In this document: in pieces, positions 29,573 to 38,831 of the stretch
Layout: the number at the start of each line of letters is the position of its first letter
How positions within the stretch are numbered: position 1 is the first letter of the stretch
DNA from: Peristeroidobacter soli
Lineage (GTDB): Bacteria; Pseudomonadota; Gammaproteobacteria; Steroidobacterales; Steroidobacteraceae
DNA: 64,000 nt
Direction of reading: 5' to 3'
Assembly (NCBI RefSeq): GCF_004138485.1
Contig: NZ_RYEV01000003.1
Coordinates: 186,001-250,000 of the forward strand
Notes under the pieces: generated by a model
Seen by the model: only the letters and a program-made list of their open reading frames with translations
Told to the model about the DNA's origin: nothing
The model's database searches: none
Made by a program: the position numbers and the translations under genes

Positions 29573-30930
29573 GTGCAGCGCGCATACTAGTCGTCGATGA
29601 CGAAAGCGAGATCCGCGGGCTTCTGAAAGAAATCCTCGCGGATGAAGGTTACGAGGTGGACGTCGCCGCGGATGCCGCGGAGGCACGTTCGGCTCGTGCC
29701 CAGCACGATCCCGATCTGGTCCTGCTCGATATCTGGATGCCGGATACCGACGGCATCACCCTGCTCCGTGAGTGGGTGCAGCCGAACGGCACTTCCTGTC
29801 CGGTCGTCATGATGTCGGGGCACGGCACCGTGGAGACTGCCGTCGAAGCGACGCGTCTCGGTGCATTCGATTTCGTCGAGAAGCCACTGTCACTCGCCAA
29901 GCTGTTACGTACGGTCGAGCGCGCGCTCGATTCGGGTCGTAACAAGCGTCAAAGCGGACGGGCGCTGACTCCGCCTCTGCTCGCGCCCGTCGGCAAGAGC
30001 CGTGCGATGGCCGCGCTTCGCGAGCAAGTTCAACAGGTCGCGCCGCATGAGACGCCGGTGCTCATCGTCGGTGAGCCGGGTACGGGGCGCGAGGCGTTCG
30101 CGCGCTACATTCATTCGTTGAGCCCGCGCGCGCAGGCGCCATTCGTACAGCTCGTTGCGACGGGCGTGAGCGATGACGGCGCGGCTGCGGCGTTGTTCGG
30201 CACTGAAGATTCGAATGGCGTTCACGCCGGCGTGTTCGAACAGGCGGCCGGTGGCGTGCTGTTCATCAATGGCGTCGAGGATTTGCCGCCGAAGGCGCAG
30301 GGCCTGCTGGTTGCTGCGCTCGAGACGCGGACCTTTACGCGCGTCGGTGGCGCGACCCCGGTGAATACCAACGTTCGAATCATCGGCTCCGCGACCTCGC
30401 GTTTCTTGAACGCCGAGGGCACGGGCGTGCGGCTCGAGCTGTTGTCGCGCTTGAATGTGATCACTTTGAATGTGCCGCCGCTGCGTGATTACGCGCAGGA
30501 CGTGCCGGATCTGCTGCGTCACTATGTCGATCGTCTGGTCGACGAGCAGCACCTGCCTTTCCGCCGCTTCGGCGTGGCCGCGCAGAATCGTCTGCGCAAC
30601 TATCCGTGGCCGGGGAACGTGCGTGAGCTGCGGAATCTCGTGCAGCGGTTGTTGATCCTCGGCGGCGAAGAAGAAATCCGTCTGGATGAGATCGAGCGTG
30701 AGCTCGCGGCGCATGCGCCGACCAACGAGCCGCTCGTGAAACAGGACTTGCTGGCGTTGCCGCTGCGTGAGGCGCGCGAACATTTCGAGCGGGCTTATCT
30801 GCAGCAGCAGCTGATTCTGTGCAACGGCAAGGTCGGGCAGCTGGCGAAGCGCGTCGGCATGGAGCGCACGCACTTGTATCGCAAGCTGCGCTCGCTCGGC
30901 GTCGATTTTCGCCAACTCGCTGAAGACTGA
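29569..30930 (+). CDS. NtrX-type response regulator with degenerate AAA+ domain
   Basis: This is the cognate regulator of the upstream kinase (453 residues). The receiver domain is intact: Asp10/11, phosphoacceptor Asp54 (LLDIWMPD), Ser83, Lys105. The central sigma-54-interaction-like domain is damaged in three places: Walker A reads GEPGTGRE (Arg174 replaces Lys), Walker B reads LFINGVED instead of LFLDEVxD, and no GAFTGA loop is present (LFGTEDSNGVHAG). The C-terminal Fis-type helix-turn-helix (AKRVGMERTHLYRKLRSLG) is intact. It probably acts as a DNA-binding regulator without ATP hydrolysis or sigma-54 activation. Loss of GAFTGA is known in NtrX proteins; loss of both Walker motifs is stronger. 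Confidence 0.88.
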   Translation: MSAARILVVDDESEIRGLLKEILADEGYEVDVAADAAEARSARAQHDPDLVLLDIWMPDTDGITLLREWVQPNGTSCPVVMMSGHGTVETAVEATRLGAFDFVEKPLSLAKLLRTVERALDSGRNKRQSGRALTPPLLAPVGKSRAMAALREQVQQVAPHETPVLIVGEPGTGREAFARYIHSLSPRAQAPFVQLVATGVSDDGAAAALFGTEDSNGVHAGVFEQAAGGVLFINGVEDLPPKAQGLLVAALETRTFTRVGGATPVNTNVRIIGSATSRFLNAEGTGVRLELLSRLNVITLNVPPLRDYAQDVPDLLRHYVDRLVDEQHLPFRRFGVAAQNRLRNYPWPGNVRELRNLVQRLLILGGEEEIRLDEIERELAAHAPTNEPLVKQDLLALPLREAREHFERAYLQQQLILCNGKVGQLAKRVGMERTHLYRKLRSLGVDFRQLAED

Positions 30931-30998
30931 GGAGCCGGCGTCCTCCGCTCGTCGCGAGAACGAACGCGCCCGCGTCGAGCGCGCCACCGGGGAGCCCC

Positions 30999-31655
30999 AT
31001 GCCAGACATGCCCGCCGATATTTTTTCCGAGCCCGAGGTTTCGCCGGATACGCTGGCCAACCTGGGCCCGCTACGCCGGCTGGCCGGCGTGTGGCAATCC
31101 GACCAGGGCGTGGATATCAGTCCCAAAGCGGACGGCCCCGAGCGGCGCGTGTTCCGCGAACACATCCGAATGGATCCGATCGATGCGCAGGCCAACGGCC
31201 CTCAGCTCCTTTACGGGCTGCGCTATCACATTCATATCAACACGCCGGAAGAGGCCATCACCTTCCACGATCAGGTCGGCTACTGGCTGTGGGAGCCGGC
31301 CACCGGTCTGATCATGCAGACCATCGCCATTCCTCGTGGGCAGGTGGTGCTGGCGGGCGGTACGGCGCGGCCCGACGACGATCGTATTTCGGTGGAGGCG
31401 CGGCGCGGGGACTCGCGCTTCGGCATTTGTTCGACCACCTTCCTCGAGGAGGCGTTTCGAACCGACTACTACCGGATCGACATTACATTCAACAGTGACG
31501 ACAGCTGGACTTACGTGACGCGCACGGATCTGGCGGTCCGCGGCAACCTGCCGGCGTTCGACCATCGCGATACCAACACCCTACGACGGATCGCGCCACC
31601 GACGCCGAACCCGCTGGCCGCGGGCGGCAACATCGTCACTCGCCAACGCGAATAA
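30999..31655 (+). CDS. Heme-binding beta-barrel (DUF1794/FABP-like) domain protein
   Basis: This 218-residue cytosolic protein fits the nitrobindin-like/FABP-like heme-binding barrel family: LAGVWQSDQGVDISPKADGPE at the start of the barrel, GPQLLYGLRYHIHINTPEEAITFHDQVGYWLWEPATG, and IPRGQVVLAGG. No signal peptide. A ligand and function are not proven here. The ATG at 30999 follows the ntrX-type gene by 68 bp. Its last 20 bp overlap the convergent SPOR gene. Confidence 0.65.
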   Translation: MPDMPADIFSEPEVSPDTLANLGPLRRLAGVWQSDQGVDISPKADGPERRVFREHIRMDPIDAQANGPQLLYGLRYHIHINTPEEAITFHDQVGYWLWEPATGLIMQTIAIPRGQVVLAGGTARPDDDRISVEARRGDSRFGICSTTFLEEAFRTDYYRIDITFNSDDSWTYVTRTDLAVRGNLPAFDHRDTNTLRRIAPPTPNPLAAGGNIVTRQRE

Positions 31656-32214
31656 CCAGCGCGTCGATCTGCGCCTGACGCAGTTTGCTCCGCGTCTCTT
31701 CGAGCTTCTGCAAATTGGTGATGGGCCCGACGCGTACCCGGTGCCACGTATCCTTGTCGATGGTCACTTTCTGAACCTTCGACTCCACGCCTTGCAGGGC
31801 AATCAACGCCCGCACGCGGTCCGCATCCTTGAAGTTACGGAACGACCCCGCCTGCAAGATATAAGCGCCGGGCTTCTCCACCGGTCCCGCGACGACCGAG
31901 GGCGCAGCGCCGCCGCGCGCATCCTGCTCGGGAATCACGACTTCGTACTTGGGCAGCATTTCGTAGAAGTCGAACTGCTGAGTCTCCGAATCTTCCTGTG
32001 ATGCCGGCGCGGGTTTGTTCTGCGCTTTGCCCTCATCGCGAATCATCGGCGCGGCCGTTTGCTGGGCGGCCAAGCGCGCCTCGGTGCGGCGGTCGAATAG
32101 ATAGACGCCGAGCGCAACGGCGAGGCCGAGCGCGAGGCCGCACACGAAGCCGGCCATGCCGGACAGTCCGGACGAACCGGCGCGACGCTTGGAATGTTTG
32201 TAGTCCTTGGCCAT
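31636..32214 (-). CDS. SPOR domain protein (FtsN-like)
   Basis: This 192-residue bitopic membrane protein has a basic N-terminus (KDYKHSKRRAG), one membrane segment at about 17-40 (GMAGFVCGLALGLAVALGVYLF), a variable periplasmic linker, and a C-terminal SPOR domain from about 113 (AYILQAGSFRNFKDADRVRALIALQG ... WHRVRVGPI). SPOR domains bind denuded septal peptidoglycan; the layout and position next to argS match FtsN-like division proteins. Confidence 0.87.
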   Translation of the reverse strand: MAKDYKHSKRRAGSSGLSGMAGFVCGLALGLAVALGVYLFDRRTEARLAAQQTAAPMIRDEGKAQNKPAPASQEDSETQQFDFYEMLPKYEVVIPEQDARGGAAPSVVAGPVEKPGAYILQAGSFRNFKDADRVRALIALQGVESKVQKVTIDKDTWHRVRVGPITNLQKLEETRSKLRQAQIDALVIRVGE

Positions 32215-32279
32215 CAGACAATGGAATCAGCTGACTCGAGCAGGTAACGATTACCAGCGCGCAAGTTTGCGCTGGTCTG

Positions 32280-33998
32280 TCATTCCTCGCCAGCGGTCGC
32301 CGTCTTTTTCGATTCCATCTTCTCGGGCGCGGACACGCCGAGCAGTTTCAGGCCGTTCTCCAGCACCTGCCGGGTCGCCGCGACCAGGTTCAGGCGGGCG
32401 TTGCGCAGCTTCACGTCGTCGATGATGAACTTGTGCGCGTTGTAGTAGGCGTGGAAATCGCCCGCCAGCTCGCGCAGATAGTGAGCCAGCTGATGCGGCT
32501 CGAGATCGCGCGTGGCGTTCTCCAGCAGCTCCGGATAGTAGGTCGCGCGGCGAATGAGCGCCTTCTCGTGCGGCTCGGAGAGCAGCTCGACGTTGGCTTC
32601 GCCGATGTCGCGATCGTGCGTCAGGCCCTTCTCCTGCAGCTGACGGAACACGCTGCAAACACGCGCGTGCGCCATTTGCACGTAGTACACCGGGTTCTCC
32701 TCGCCCTCGGCCAGCGCCAGATCGATATCGAAGACGAACTCCGAATCGGCCTTACGCGATACGAGGAAGAAGCGCACGGCATCGCGGCCCACCCACTCGA
32801 TCAGATCGCGCACCGTCACATACGAGCCCGCGCGCTTGGAAATCTTCACTTCCTCGCCGCCGCGCATGACCTTCACCATTTTGTGAAGCACGTAGTCGGG
32901 ATAGCCCTTCGGGATGCCAACGTTGAGTGCCTGCAGGCCCGCGCGTACGCGCGCGATCGTGCCGTGGTGGTCGGTGCCCTGTACGTTGATGGCGCGGAAG
33001 AACCCACGCTGCCACTTGGTGACGTGATACGCGACGTCGGGCAGGAAGTAGGTGTATGTGCCGTCCGACTTACGCATCACGCGATCTTTGTCATCGCCGA
33101 AGTCCGTGGTCTTGAGCCACAGCGCGTTGTCTTTCTCGTAGGTGTGGCCGCTCGCGATCAGACCTTGCACGGTCGTATCGACCTTGCCGTCGTTGTACAG
33201 GCTGGACTCGAGGTAATACGTGTCGAAGCGCACGCCGAACTTCTGCAGGTCCACGTCCTGCTCATGTCGCAGACAAGTGACAGCGAAGCGGCGGATCGCA
33301 TCGAGATCATCGATCTTGCCGCTGGCGCGGATCGGCTCGCCGTCGAAGGCGTGCACCGTCTTGCGCGCGAGGAAGTCATTGGCGATGTCCTGGATGTACT
33401 CGCCCGCGTACCAGCCTTCCTGCCATTCTGGATCGCCGGGCTTCTGGCCACGCGCGCGCGCCTGTACAGACAGCGCCAGGTTTTGGATCTGGACACCGGC
33501 GTCGTTGTAGTAGAACTCACGGCTGACCGGATGACCCTGTGATTGCAACAGGGCCGCGAGCGCATCTCCGAGCGCCGCTTGCCGGCCGTGGCCGACATGC
33601 AGCGGGCCCGTGGGATTCGCCGAGACGAATTCGACGACGACGTTCTGCCCGGCGCCACGCTTGTTGTAACCATAGGCCACGCCGAGATCGAAAATGCGTG
33701 ACAGTTCCTGCTGATACGACTGCGGCGACAGATGGAAATTGATGAAGCCAGGGCCGGCGATCTCGATCTTGCTGACCAGTTCGCCGGTGGGAATGCAATC
33801 GACGATGGCCTGCGCCAGCTGCCGCGGGTTCTTACGCGCGGGCTTTGCGAGCTGCAACGCAATGTTTGTCGCGAAGTCGCCGTGCGCGGGGTCGCGCGTG
33901 CGCTCGACGTCCACGGTGGGATGCACGTCCGCGGGGAGAATGTCAGGCGGCAGGCAGGCCAACGCGGCCTGCACGAGGCGTTCGATCTGGTACTTCAC
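32280..33998 (-). CDS. argS: Arginyl-tRNA synthetase
   Basis: This class I aminoacyl-tRNA synthetase has 572 residues. An N-terminal additional domain recognises the tRNA D-loop; the HIGH signature appears as HVGHGRQ within [24 protein letters not shown]; the KMSKS loop is replaced by EVKISKRAG, and the C-terminal anticodon domain ends [12 protein letters not shown] with a short Lys/Glu-rich tail. The start is a GTG at 33998 (VKYQIERLV). It lies between the SPOR gene and priA, all on the minus strand, a common gammaproteobacterial order. Confidence 0.95.
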   Translation of the reverse strand: MKYQIERLVQAALACLPPDILPADVHPTVDVERTRDPAHGDFATNIALQLAKPARKNPRQLAQAIVDCIPTGELVSKIEIAGPGFINFHLSPQSYQQELSRIFDLGVAYGYNKRGAGQNVVVEFVSANPTGPLHVGHGRQAALGDALAALLQSQGHPVSREFYYNDAGVQIQNLALSVQARARGQKPGDPEWQEGWYAGEYIQDIANDFLARKTVHAFDGEPIRASGKIDDLDAIRRFAVTCLRHEQDVDLQKFGVRFDTYYLESSLYNDGKVDTTVQGLIASGHTYEKDNALWLKTTDFGDDKDRVMRKSDGTYTYFLPDVAYHVTKWQRGFFRAINVQGTDHHGTIARVRAGLQALNVGIPKGYPDYVLHKMVKVMRGGEEVKISKRAGSYVTVRDLIEWVGRDAVRFFLVSRKADSEFVFDIDLALAEGEENPVYYVQMAHARVCSVFRQLQEKGLTHDRDIGEANVELLSEPHEKALIRRATYYPELLENATRDLEPHQLAHYLRELAGDFHAYYNAHKFIIDDVKLRNARLNLVAATRQVLENGLKLLGVSAPEKMESKKTATAGEE

Positions 33999-34034
33999 AA
34001 AGAGCAGGGGAGAGTGATGTTCGGGACAGTGTAC

Positions 34035-36236
34035 TCAACTCAACTCGGCCGCATCTACATCGATCGACCACCGCACGCGGCGAGCCTCCGGGAGCATGGG
34101 AAGCAGGGGCAGCCAGCCGCCAAGAAACTTCTGCAACGGCGAGTGGCTGGGCGCGCGGATCAACAATTGCGCGCGGAAACGGCCGGCGCGGCGTTCCATC
34201 GGCGCGGGCGCGGGGCCGAGCAACTTCACGCCGCGAACCGGGAAGTCCACGGCTAGATCGTGTGCATCTTGCAGGAATTTCAGCGGCGCCTGCTGATCGG
34301 TGGCCTCGGCGCGCAGGAGCGCGATCCGGGCGAATGGCGGCCAGCCGCTTTGTTCACGTTCTGTCAACGCGCCGTCGGCAAAAGCCGCGTAGCCGCCCGT
34401 CAGCAATAACGTAAGCAGCGGATGCTCGGGATATTCCGTCTGAATCAATACTTCGCCGGGACGGTCCGCGCGCCCGGCGCGGCCGGCGACCTGCACGATG
34501 GTTTGGGCGAGGCGTTCCGGTGCGCGAAAGTCCGTACTGAACAAGCCCTGGTCGGCGTTCAGCACGACCACCAGCGTAACCTTGGGAAAATCGTGGCCTT
34601 TGGTCAGCATTTGCGTGCCCACCAGAATGCGGATTTCGCCGCGGTTCACGCGCGCCAGCGTTTCCTCCAGCTCGCCCTTACGGCGCATGCTGTCGCGGTC
34701 GATACGCGCCATCGGTGCAGTAAACAACTGCTGGAGCGCCTCTTCGATGCGTTCCGTGCCCTGGCCCACGGGCTTTACGTCGGCAAAACAGGTTGGACAT
34801 TCGTTCGGAAGGTTTTCCTGCGAGCCGCAGTGATGGCAGATGAGGTCGCGGCCGCGGGCGTGCACCGTCAGGTGAGCGTCACATCGGCGGCAGTGAGCGG
34901 ACCACCCGCAGTTTGGGCAGAACAGCACGGGCGCGTAGCCGCGGCGGTTGATGAACAGCATCACCTGTCCGCCGGCATCGAGATGGCGCTGAATGGTCAT
35001 CACGGTCGGCGTGGCGATGCCCTGAGTCACACCGTGTTTGCGCAGATCGACCAGTGCGACCTGCGGCGGTTTCGCGCTGCCGGCGCGGTAGGGGAGATGT
35101 GAGAGTGTTTCCGGTTGTTTGCGGGCGCGTGCCAATGTTTCCAGCGAGGGTGTCGCGGAGCCGAGTACGACCGGAATGCCCAGCCGCTGTGCGCGCACGA
35201 GCGCGAGGTCGCGCGCCGAGTATCGAAAGCCGTCCTGCTGTTTGAACGAGGCGTCGTGCTCCTCATCGATGATGATGAGGCCCGGGTGCAGCAGCGGCGT
35301 GAAGATGGCGGAGCGCGTCCCAATGACGATGCGGGCCGTGCCTTCGCGCGCGTCTCGCCACGCAGCCAAGCGCTCCGTGTCATTCAATCCGGAGTGAAGC
35401 ACTGCGAGTGGCGCGTCGAAGCGTCCACGGAATCGCCCGATCAGCTGGGGCGTGAGTGCGATCTCGGGCACGAGCACTAGGACTTGCTGGCCGCGCGCGA
35501 GAACGGACTCGATCACCTGCAGATACACCTCGGTTTTGCCGCTGCCGGTAACGCCGTAAAGCAGGTGAGAAGCAAAAGTGCCGAGTGTTTTCTGAATTCG
35601 CTCGACCGCGGCGGCCTGCGCCTCGTTGAGCGGCGGCCCTTCTCGCATGACCGATACGGGCGGGATCTCATCGGTTTGCTCGCGAGCGAATTGCTCGACG
35701 AAGCCGCGCTCTTCGAGATTGCGCAGCGCTGACAGCGGGCTCTCGGTCGCGCCCAGAATCTCGGAAGCGGGCGCGTGCTCATTTTTCGAGAGGTAGTCAG
35801 CGATGGCGCGCAGACGAATCGACCGCGCCGGCAGTTTCGCGAGCGCCTCCTCGCGTCCGAGCGCAGTGAGCCGCCACAGAATCTGCTCCTCGCGAATCGG
35901 CGCGCCACTTCTGAGCAAAACTGGCATCGCCGAGGTGAGCACTTCGCCAACCGGATGGCGGTAGTACTCCGCGGCCCAGGTCAGTAATGCGAGTAAGTCG
36001 GGCGAGAACGTCGGCTCAGTGTCGACGACTTCGAACGCCGCGCGCAGTTTGTTTGCCGGAACTTCGGTTTGATCGCGGCCTTCGACGACTACGCCGACCA
36101 CGCGGCGGCGGCCGAATGGCACCCAAACTCGACATCCCGCCAGAACTGACGTATCGGCGGGCGCGCGGTAATCGAACACTTGCCGAAGCGGAGTGTCGAT
36201 TGCGACCGCGAGATACGGGGTCCGGTCTATGCACAA
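34035..36236 (-). CDS. priA: Primosomal replication protein N' (PriA helicase)
   Basis: This helicase restarts stalled replication forks. Features are the N-terminal DNA-binding part (PLRQVFDYRAP), the Walker A GVTGSGKTEVYL, DEEHD (Walker B), the zinc-binding cluster CPNCGW...CRRCDA...CHHCGS...CPTC, and the helicase motif QVAGRAGR. The frame is open to 36317, but family homology begins at YLAVAIDTPLRQVFDY. A TTG at 36236 gives 733 residues, the usual length; there is no in-frame ATG near it, and this start is uncertain. Confidence 0.9.
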   Translation of the reverse strand: MCIDRTPYLAVAIDTPLRQVFDYRAPADTSVLAGCRVWVPFGRRRVVGVVVEGRDQTEVPANKLRAAFEVVDTEPTFSPDLLALLTWAAEYYRHPVGEVLTSAMPVLLRSGAPIREEQILWRLTALGREEALAKLPARSIRLRAIADYLSKNEHAPASEILGATESPLSALRNLEERGFVEQFAREQTDEIPPVSVMREGPPLNEAQAAAVERIQKTLGTFASHLLYGVTGSGKTEVYLQVIESVLARGQQVLVLVPEIALTPQLIGRFRGRFDAPLAVLHSGLNDTERLAAWRDAREGTARIVIGTRSAIFTPLLHPGLIIIDEEHDASFKQQDGFRYSARDLALVRAQRLGIPVVLGSATPSLETLARARKQPETLSHLPYRAGSAKPPQVALVDLRKHGVTQGIATPTVMTIQRHLDAGGQVMLFINRRGYAPVLFCPNCGWSAHCRRCDAHLTVHARGRDLICHHCGSQENLPNECPTCFADVKPVGQGTERIEEALQQLFTAPMARIDRDSMRRKGELEETLARVNRGEIRILVGTQMLTKGHDFPKVTLVVVLNADQGLFSTDFRAPERLAQTIVQVAGRAGRADRPGEVLIQTEYPEHPLLTLLLTGGYAAFADGALTEREQSGWPPFARIALLRAEATDQQAPLKFLQDAHDLAVDFPVRGVKLLGPAPAPMERRAGRFRAQLLIRAPSHSPLQKFLGGWLPLLPMLPEARRVRWSIDVDAAELS

Positions 36237-36462
36237 AACCTGTGGACAACTCTGTGCATTGTTTGGGGTGAAGCGACTCAAGTGCTCATTCCACGGACGA
36301 GTTTCGTCAGTGCTCAATTTTTAGACGGGGTTCACGGTCTTCTACGGGTCTCCCGCGGGATTTCCCCGGCCGCATTCCTTACGTTTTGCGGCCTTCGGGT
36401 CAACCGCGCACAGCCGGCGGCGTTGCTAGCAGAACGGTCGTCACTAAAGGTTGCTGGAGTAT

Positions 36463-37065
36463 ATGGGGCTCTTTGCTACCCTTTGCGCGGCGGGCGATGT
36501 CCCGCCTGCCGTGGAGGAACAGTCTCTGGATCAGGTGCGCGCGCTGGATCGCTTTCTCGTCAGCGTCGAGAAGCGTGCGTTCCGGATCGCCAGGATTGCC
36601 TTGCGTAACGACGACGATGCGCTGGATATCGTACAGGACGCGATGCTGCAGCTGGCACGTCGCTACGCTCAGCGCCCTGCCGAGGAATGGCGGCCGCTGT
36701 TCTACCGGATCCTCCAGAACCGGATCCGGGACTGTCAGCGCCGGCGCAAGGTGCGGGCCAAATTGATGAGCTGGCTGCCGGGTTGGAAGGCCGAGGAGGA
36801 CGAGGCCGCCGATCCGTACGAAGGCGTGGCCGATGCGCGTCCGCAGCCGCAGGACCTGCTCGCGACCGACCAGGCCATGGCCGAGCTGGAGCGAGCGCTC
36901 GCGGAGCTGCCTGGCCGGCAGCAGGAGGCGTTCATGTTGCGTAACTTCGAAGGCATGGATGTCGCGCAGACCGCCGAGGCCATGGGCTGCAGCGAAGGCA
37001 GCGTCAAGACACACTACTCACGCGCGGTCCACACACTCCGTGAGCAGTTGGGAGCTGCATGGTGA
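36463..37065 (+). CDS. ECF-type RNA polymerase sigma factor
   Basis: This 200-residue sigma-70 family factor has region 2 at about 20-90 (DDALDIVQDAMLQLARRYAQRPAEEW, FYRILQNRIRDCQRRRKV) and region 4 at about 150-195 (LPGRQQEAFMLRNFEGMDVAQTAEAMGCSEGSVKTHYSRA). The start is ATG 36463 with GGAG in front; the first 20 residues are weakly conserved, so a GTG further in is possible. It heads a four-gene cassette with DUF3619 and DUF3106 genes, all overlapping or nearly so. Regulon unknown. Confidence 0.88.
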   Translation: MGLFATLCAAGDVPPAVEEQSLDQVRALDRFLVSVEKRAFRIARIALRNDDDALDIVQDAMLQLARRYAQRPAEEWRPLFYRILQNRIRDCQRRRKVRAKLMSWLPGWKAEEDEAADPYEGVADARPQPQDLLATDQAMAELERALAELPGRQQEAFMLRNFEGMDVAQTAEAMGCSEGSVKTHYSRAVHTLREQLGAAW

Positions 37066-37415
37066 ACACCCCCGATCCCCTCGAAGAGCGCAGCCGCGAG
37101 CTGTTCGACGACAGCGTCGAGCGCCTCGATGCGCGGACTCGTTCCCGGCTGAACCAAGCACGACAGCGAGCTGTGGAGGAAATGAAGAAGGGCCGGGTCC
37201 GTCGCTATTGGCTCGGCGTGCCCCTCGGTGGCTTGGCTGCGGCGGCTCTGATCGCCGTGATCTTGATCCGTGGCGGCGGCGAACCCGCTGGAACCGAGAA
37301 TGGCGGGAACCTGCTGGATGACTTCGATATCGTCGCCGATGCTGACAGTTTCGAGCTGATTCAGGATGTGGAGTTCTACTCCTGGCTGGCCGATCAGGGC
37401 GACAACCCCGGCTGA
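37059..37415 (+). CDS. DUF3619 family membrane protein, candidate anti-sigma factor
   Basis: This 118-residue protein has a charged N-terminal cytoplasmic part (LFDDSVERLDARTRSRLNQARQRAVEEM), one membrane segment at about 52-70 (GVPLGGLAAAALIAVILI) and an acidic periplasmic tail (LLDDFDIVADADSFELIQDVEFYSWL). Size, topology and the 7-bp overlap with the sigma gene fit an anti-sigma or sigma-modulating role; that function is inference. Confidence 0.75.
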   Translation: MVNTPDPLEERSRELFDDSVERLDARTRSRLNQARQRAVEEMKKGRVRRYWLGVPLGGLAAAALIAVILIRGGGEPAGTENGGNLLDDFDIVADADSFELIQDVEFYSWLADQGDNPG

Positions 37416-37417
37416 GC

Positions 37418-37660
37418 ATGATGAGGATGCTGTTCTTGGTGAGCTGGATGCTAGTGGGCGCGATGAGCCGGGCGGCCGACGAGATCGAGCCATTGGACGC
37501 CGATTTCCTCGAATATCTCGCCAACATGGAGGACGAAGACGACGATTGGACGCTGCTCGAGGACGCCCCGCGCAAGACCGCGGACGGGGAGCAGGCCAAG
37601 AAGGCCGAGACGCGCAAGCCAAGTAAAGAGGCGGCAAAGCCTGCCGTGGATGAGCGATGA
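37418..37660 (+). CDS. Small acidic exported protein of the sigma cassette
   Basis: This 80-residue product has a short N-terminal hydrophobic stretch (MLFLVSWMLVGAMSRA) that looks like a signal peptide, an acidic middle (FLEYLANMEDEDDDWTLLED) and a Lys/Glu-rich tail. No named family is recognised. It starts two bases after the DUF3619 gene and overlaps the DUF3106 gene by four bases (ATGA), so translation is coupled. The acidic surface could bind the basic DUF3106 partner; this is a guess from charge. Confidence 0.7.
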   Translation: MMRMLFLVSWMLVGAMSRAADEIEPLDADFLEYLANMEDEDDDWTLLEDAPRKTADGEQAKKAETRKPSKEAAKPAVDER

Positions 37661-38136
37661 CCAGCCGGTTGATGTGGGTCCTGTCCCTGATCCTCAGCGC
37701 AGTGCTGCTGGCGGCAACGCCCGCGCGCGCGGCTCAGACGGGTGGCGCGGGCGTGAGCTGGCAGGAGCTGTCTCCCGAGCAGCAGAAGTTGTTGGCCAAG
37801 TTCGAATCGCGCTGGGCCGATTTGCCACTGGCGCGCCAGCAGTCGCTGGCCAAGGGGTCGCAGCGCTGGCTGAGCATGCCGCCGGAACAGCGGCAGCAGG
37901 CCAAACAGCGGTTTCAGCGCTGGCAGTCTCTGGATGTTCAGCAGCGGCGGGAGATGCGCCGCATGTTCAATCAGTTCAAGAAACTGCCGCCGGAGGAACA
38001 GGCGCGCATCCGAGACAATTTCCGGCGCTTCAAAGATCTGCCGCCTGAACAGCGGCAGCAGCTCCGCAAGCAGTTTCAGCAGCTCACGCCGGAGCAGCGT
38101 CAGCGCCTGAAGGAGCGCCTGCGCAAGCAACCATGA
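37657..38136 (+). CDS. DUF3106 family exported protein
   Basis: This 159-residue exported protein has a signal peptide (LMWVLSLILSAVLLAATPARA) and a very basic, Gln/Arg-rich helical body made of repeats of the type LPPEQRQQLRKQFQQ. The repeats suggest a CpxP/Spy-like long helical periplasmic binder, but no function is proven. Its last 53 bp overlap the end of the convergent phosphopantetheinyl transferase gene. Confidence 0.78.
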   Translation: MTSRLMWVLSLILSAVLLAATPARAAQTGGAGVSWQELSPEQQKLLAKFESRWADLPLARQQSLAKGSQRWLSMPPEQRQQAKQRFQRWQSLDVQQRREMRRMFNQFKKLPPEEQARIRDNFRRFKDLPPEQRQQLRKQFQQLTPEQRQRLKERLRKQP

Positions 38137-38764
38137 GCGGCCAGTCCGCGCGCTGCTTCGGTGGCCACTCCCACGTGTTCAGCTGCAAGGCCTCGTTCCC
38201 GCCGATCCGCGCGACGGCGATGACGATCTCCGGCCGCGGCTGAAACACGGCCGCGCTCCAGCCCGCATCCGTTGGCACGCGGCCGCGCCACTCGCGGTCC
38301 TCCATCCAAAAAATGCAATGGCGAAGCGCATCGACCAAGCCCAGCTGCAGCGCCTTCGCGAACGATTCCTTCAACGTCCACAGCGTATAGAACAGCGCTT
38401 GCTGTGATTCAGGTGCCGCGGACTCGAGCGCGCGCACCTCGCGTTCATCGAACGCAAAGCGCGCGAGTCGGAGCACATCACGCGGTCGATTGATTTCCAG
38501 ATCGACGCCGATGCGCGATCCATCAGGCGCAATCAACAGCGCCGCATGCTCCGCGCTATGGCTCAAGCTGTGCGCGGCCGAGCCAACCTCGGCCATCGCA
38601 AGTAGCGCGCGACTGACCTCGAAATCCGCGCGCCGTCGCGACCCGCGAGAGTCAGCGAGCCGCGCGCGGTCGTCCTCGGACAGCGTCAATGGATCGAAAT
38701 GTGCGCGCGCGGTTGGAAATCCCAGCCAGAGCGTCAGACGAGTGACCGCCGCTGCACGATTCAT
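38084..38764 (-). CDS. 4'-phosphopantetheinyl transferase (Sfp/AcpT type)
   Basis: This enzyme would install the phosphopantetheine arm on the two ACPs of the aryl polyene cluster. The 226-residue product has the Sfp-family motifs GVDLE (IGVDLEINRPRDV) and WTLKESFAKA, with ARFAFDEREV between. The start is ATG 38764 (MNRAAAVTRLTLWLG); the frame is open further and an ATG at 38806 is also possible. It is divergent from the acyltransferase gene and marks the left edge of the cluster. Confidence 0.88.
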   Translation of the reverse strand: MNRAAAVTRLTLWLGFPTARAHFDPLTLSEDDRARLADSRGSRRRADFEVSRALLAMAEVGSAAHSLSHSAEHAALLIAPDGSRIGVDLEINRPRDVLRLARFAFDEREVRALESAAPESQQALFYTLWTLKESFAKALQLGLVDALRHCIFWMEDREWRGRVPTDAGWSAAVFQPRPEIVIAVARIGGNEALQLNTWEWPPKQRADWPLMVACAGAPSGADAAPA

Positions 38765-38831
38765 GCTGAAGGGATTGGCCGATAGCGCATGTGGGTTGCC
38801 GTGCATGACCAGGGCATCATAATTCCTCCCC

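Noticed and set aside
32433-33542. A 369-codon plus-strand open frame opposite argS
   Set aside because: Antisense shadow of arginyl-tRNA synthetase with no family pattern.
34035-36317. PriA start at TTG 36317 (760 residues)
   Set aside because: The extra 27 residues have no counterpart in PriA proteins, and no ribosome binding site is visible; the TTG at 36236 gives the normal length.
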